Positions 63,864 through 64,000 of a stretch of DNA of 64,000 nucleotides are shown piece by piece. This stretch comes from Solirubrobacteraceae bacterium (GTDB lineage: Bacteria > Actinomycetota > Thermoleophilia > Solirubrobacterales > Solirubrobacteraceae): positions 1 through 64,000 of the forward strand of contig JAEMQS010000018.1 in NCBI GenBank assembly GCA_016463765.1, in the 5' to 3' direction. Position numbers and translations under genes: made by a program. Under the pieces are notes generated by a model. It worked only from the letters and a program-made list of their open reading frames with translations. It searched no databases and was not told where the DNA came from. Position 1 is the first letter of the stretch. Every line of letters begins with the position of its first letter.

Positions 63864-64000
63864 TCACCCCCGCCCGATCTCCTCGCGATCCAGCGCGACG
63901 TCCTCGAACGACGCCGGGTCCTCGATCGGCTCCAGGTGCGTGAACACCGTCGCGGGCTCGACCGCGGCCCGCAGCTCGGCCTCCACCCGCTCGACGAGGT
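63864..64000 (-). CDS. cation diffusion facilitator transporter, C-terminal fragment
   Basis: An incomplete minus-strand gene; only the last 44 codons are in the window, before the stop TGA at 63864-63866. The peptide runs LVERVEAELRAAVEPATV and then FTHLEPIEDPASFEDVALDREEIGRG. This resembles the cytoplasmic dimerisation domain (TFTHxEP motif) of CDF-family efflux proteins that export zinc, cobalt or similar metals. The open frame reaches the window edge. It converges on the PKD protein gene with a terminator hairpin between. Confidence 0.7.
   Translation of the reverse strand, partial: LVERVEAELRAAVEPATVFTHLEPIEDPASFEDVALDREEIGRG

Overview
The window is about 64 kb of very GC-rich DNA, densely coded on both strands. 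GTG starts are frequent, and there are many ATGA or GTGA stop/start overlaps. The gene content points to an actinobacterium, most likely of the Thermoleophilia (Solirubrobacterales: Solirubrobacter/Conexibacter/Patulibacter type). It includes DUF3159, GAP-family, LtrA, DUF3089 and DUF7144 proteins, GabD2, many TetR and PadR regulators, paired acyl-CoA dehydrogenases, and large secreted beta-helix or RTX proteins with a recurring C-terminal beta-sandwich. The taxonomic call is inference from protein families; no rRNA is present. There is no phage, IS element, CRISPR array or ICE.

Layout. 1-5.8 kb: the end of a 2-oxoacid dehydrogenase E2, small membrane proteins, then lipoate synthesis (lipB, lipA) with a self-regulated PadR gene between them and a rhomboid protease after lipA. 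5.8-15.6 kb: an RTX-like secreted protein, a two-subunit acyl-CoA dehydrogenase, and a TetR gene divergent from a complete branched-chain-type ABC importer (livG-F-H-M-K order). 15.6-25 kb: DUF3089 hydrolase, SDR, histone-deacetylase-like amidohydrolase, an intron-type PD-(D/E)XK nuclease abutting tRNA-Ala(UGC), a small protein with two SepF-like amphipathic motifs, an epoxide-hydrolase-fold protein, AI-2E transporter, a secreted HEFFH metalloprotease and small membrane proteins. 25-34.6 kb: nitronate monooxygenase, a molybdopterin oxidoreductase, a beta-helix protein, a cutinase/PETase-type polyester hydrolase, an LCAD/IVD-type acyl-CoA dehydrogenase with divergent TetR, and a patatin.

34.6-48.7 kb: PhzF, an acidic disordered protein, a HAMP-GAF-GGDEF cyclase, tRNA-Ala(CGC), a beta-propeller/sulfatase/adenylate cyclase run, a TetR-ADH-carboxymuconolactone decarboxylase group behind an unusual AT-rich promoter/operator, LtrA, PadR and gabD2. 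48.7-64 kb: a secreted glycosidase-like protein behind a 22-bp palindrome, two alpha/beta hydrolases, an RTX-like protein ending in tandem LIANDGAS octads, a membrane GGDEF-HD-GYP hybrid, a shortened P450, an esterase-like phytase, a transglycosylase/LAS-peptidase fusion, a PKD beta-helix protein, and the end of a cation-diffusion transporter.

How it fits together: the window combines uptake and beta-oxidation-type catabolism (ABC importer, three ACADs, GabD2, nitronate monooxygenase, ADH), extracellular scavenging (polyester hydrolase, metalloprotease, sulfatase, glycosidase, phytase-like protein) and second-messenger signalling (two c-di-GMP proteins and one cAMP cyclase). I see no single large undescribed cassette. 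The strongest leads are the LIANDGAS repeat tail, the duplicated SepF-like motif protein, the nested 11-bp-phased palindrome at 58862-58906, the tandem GTAC-N6-GTAC operators, and the PETase relative with a Phe in the oxyanion-hole position.
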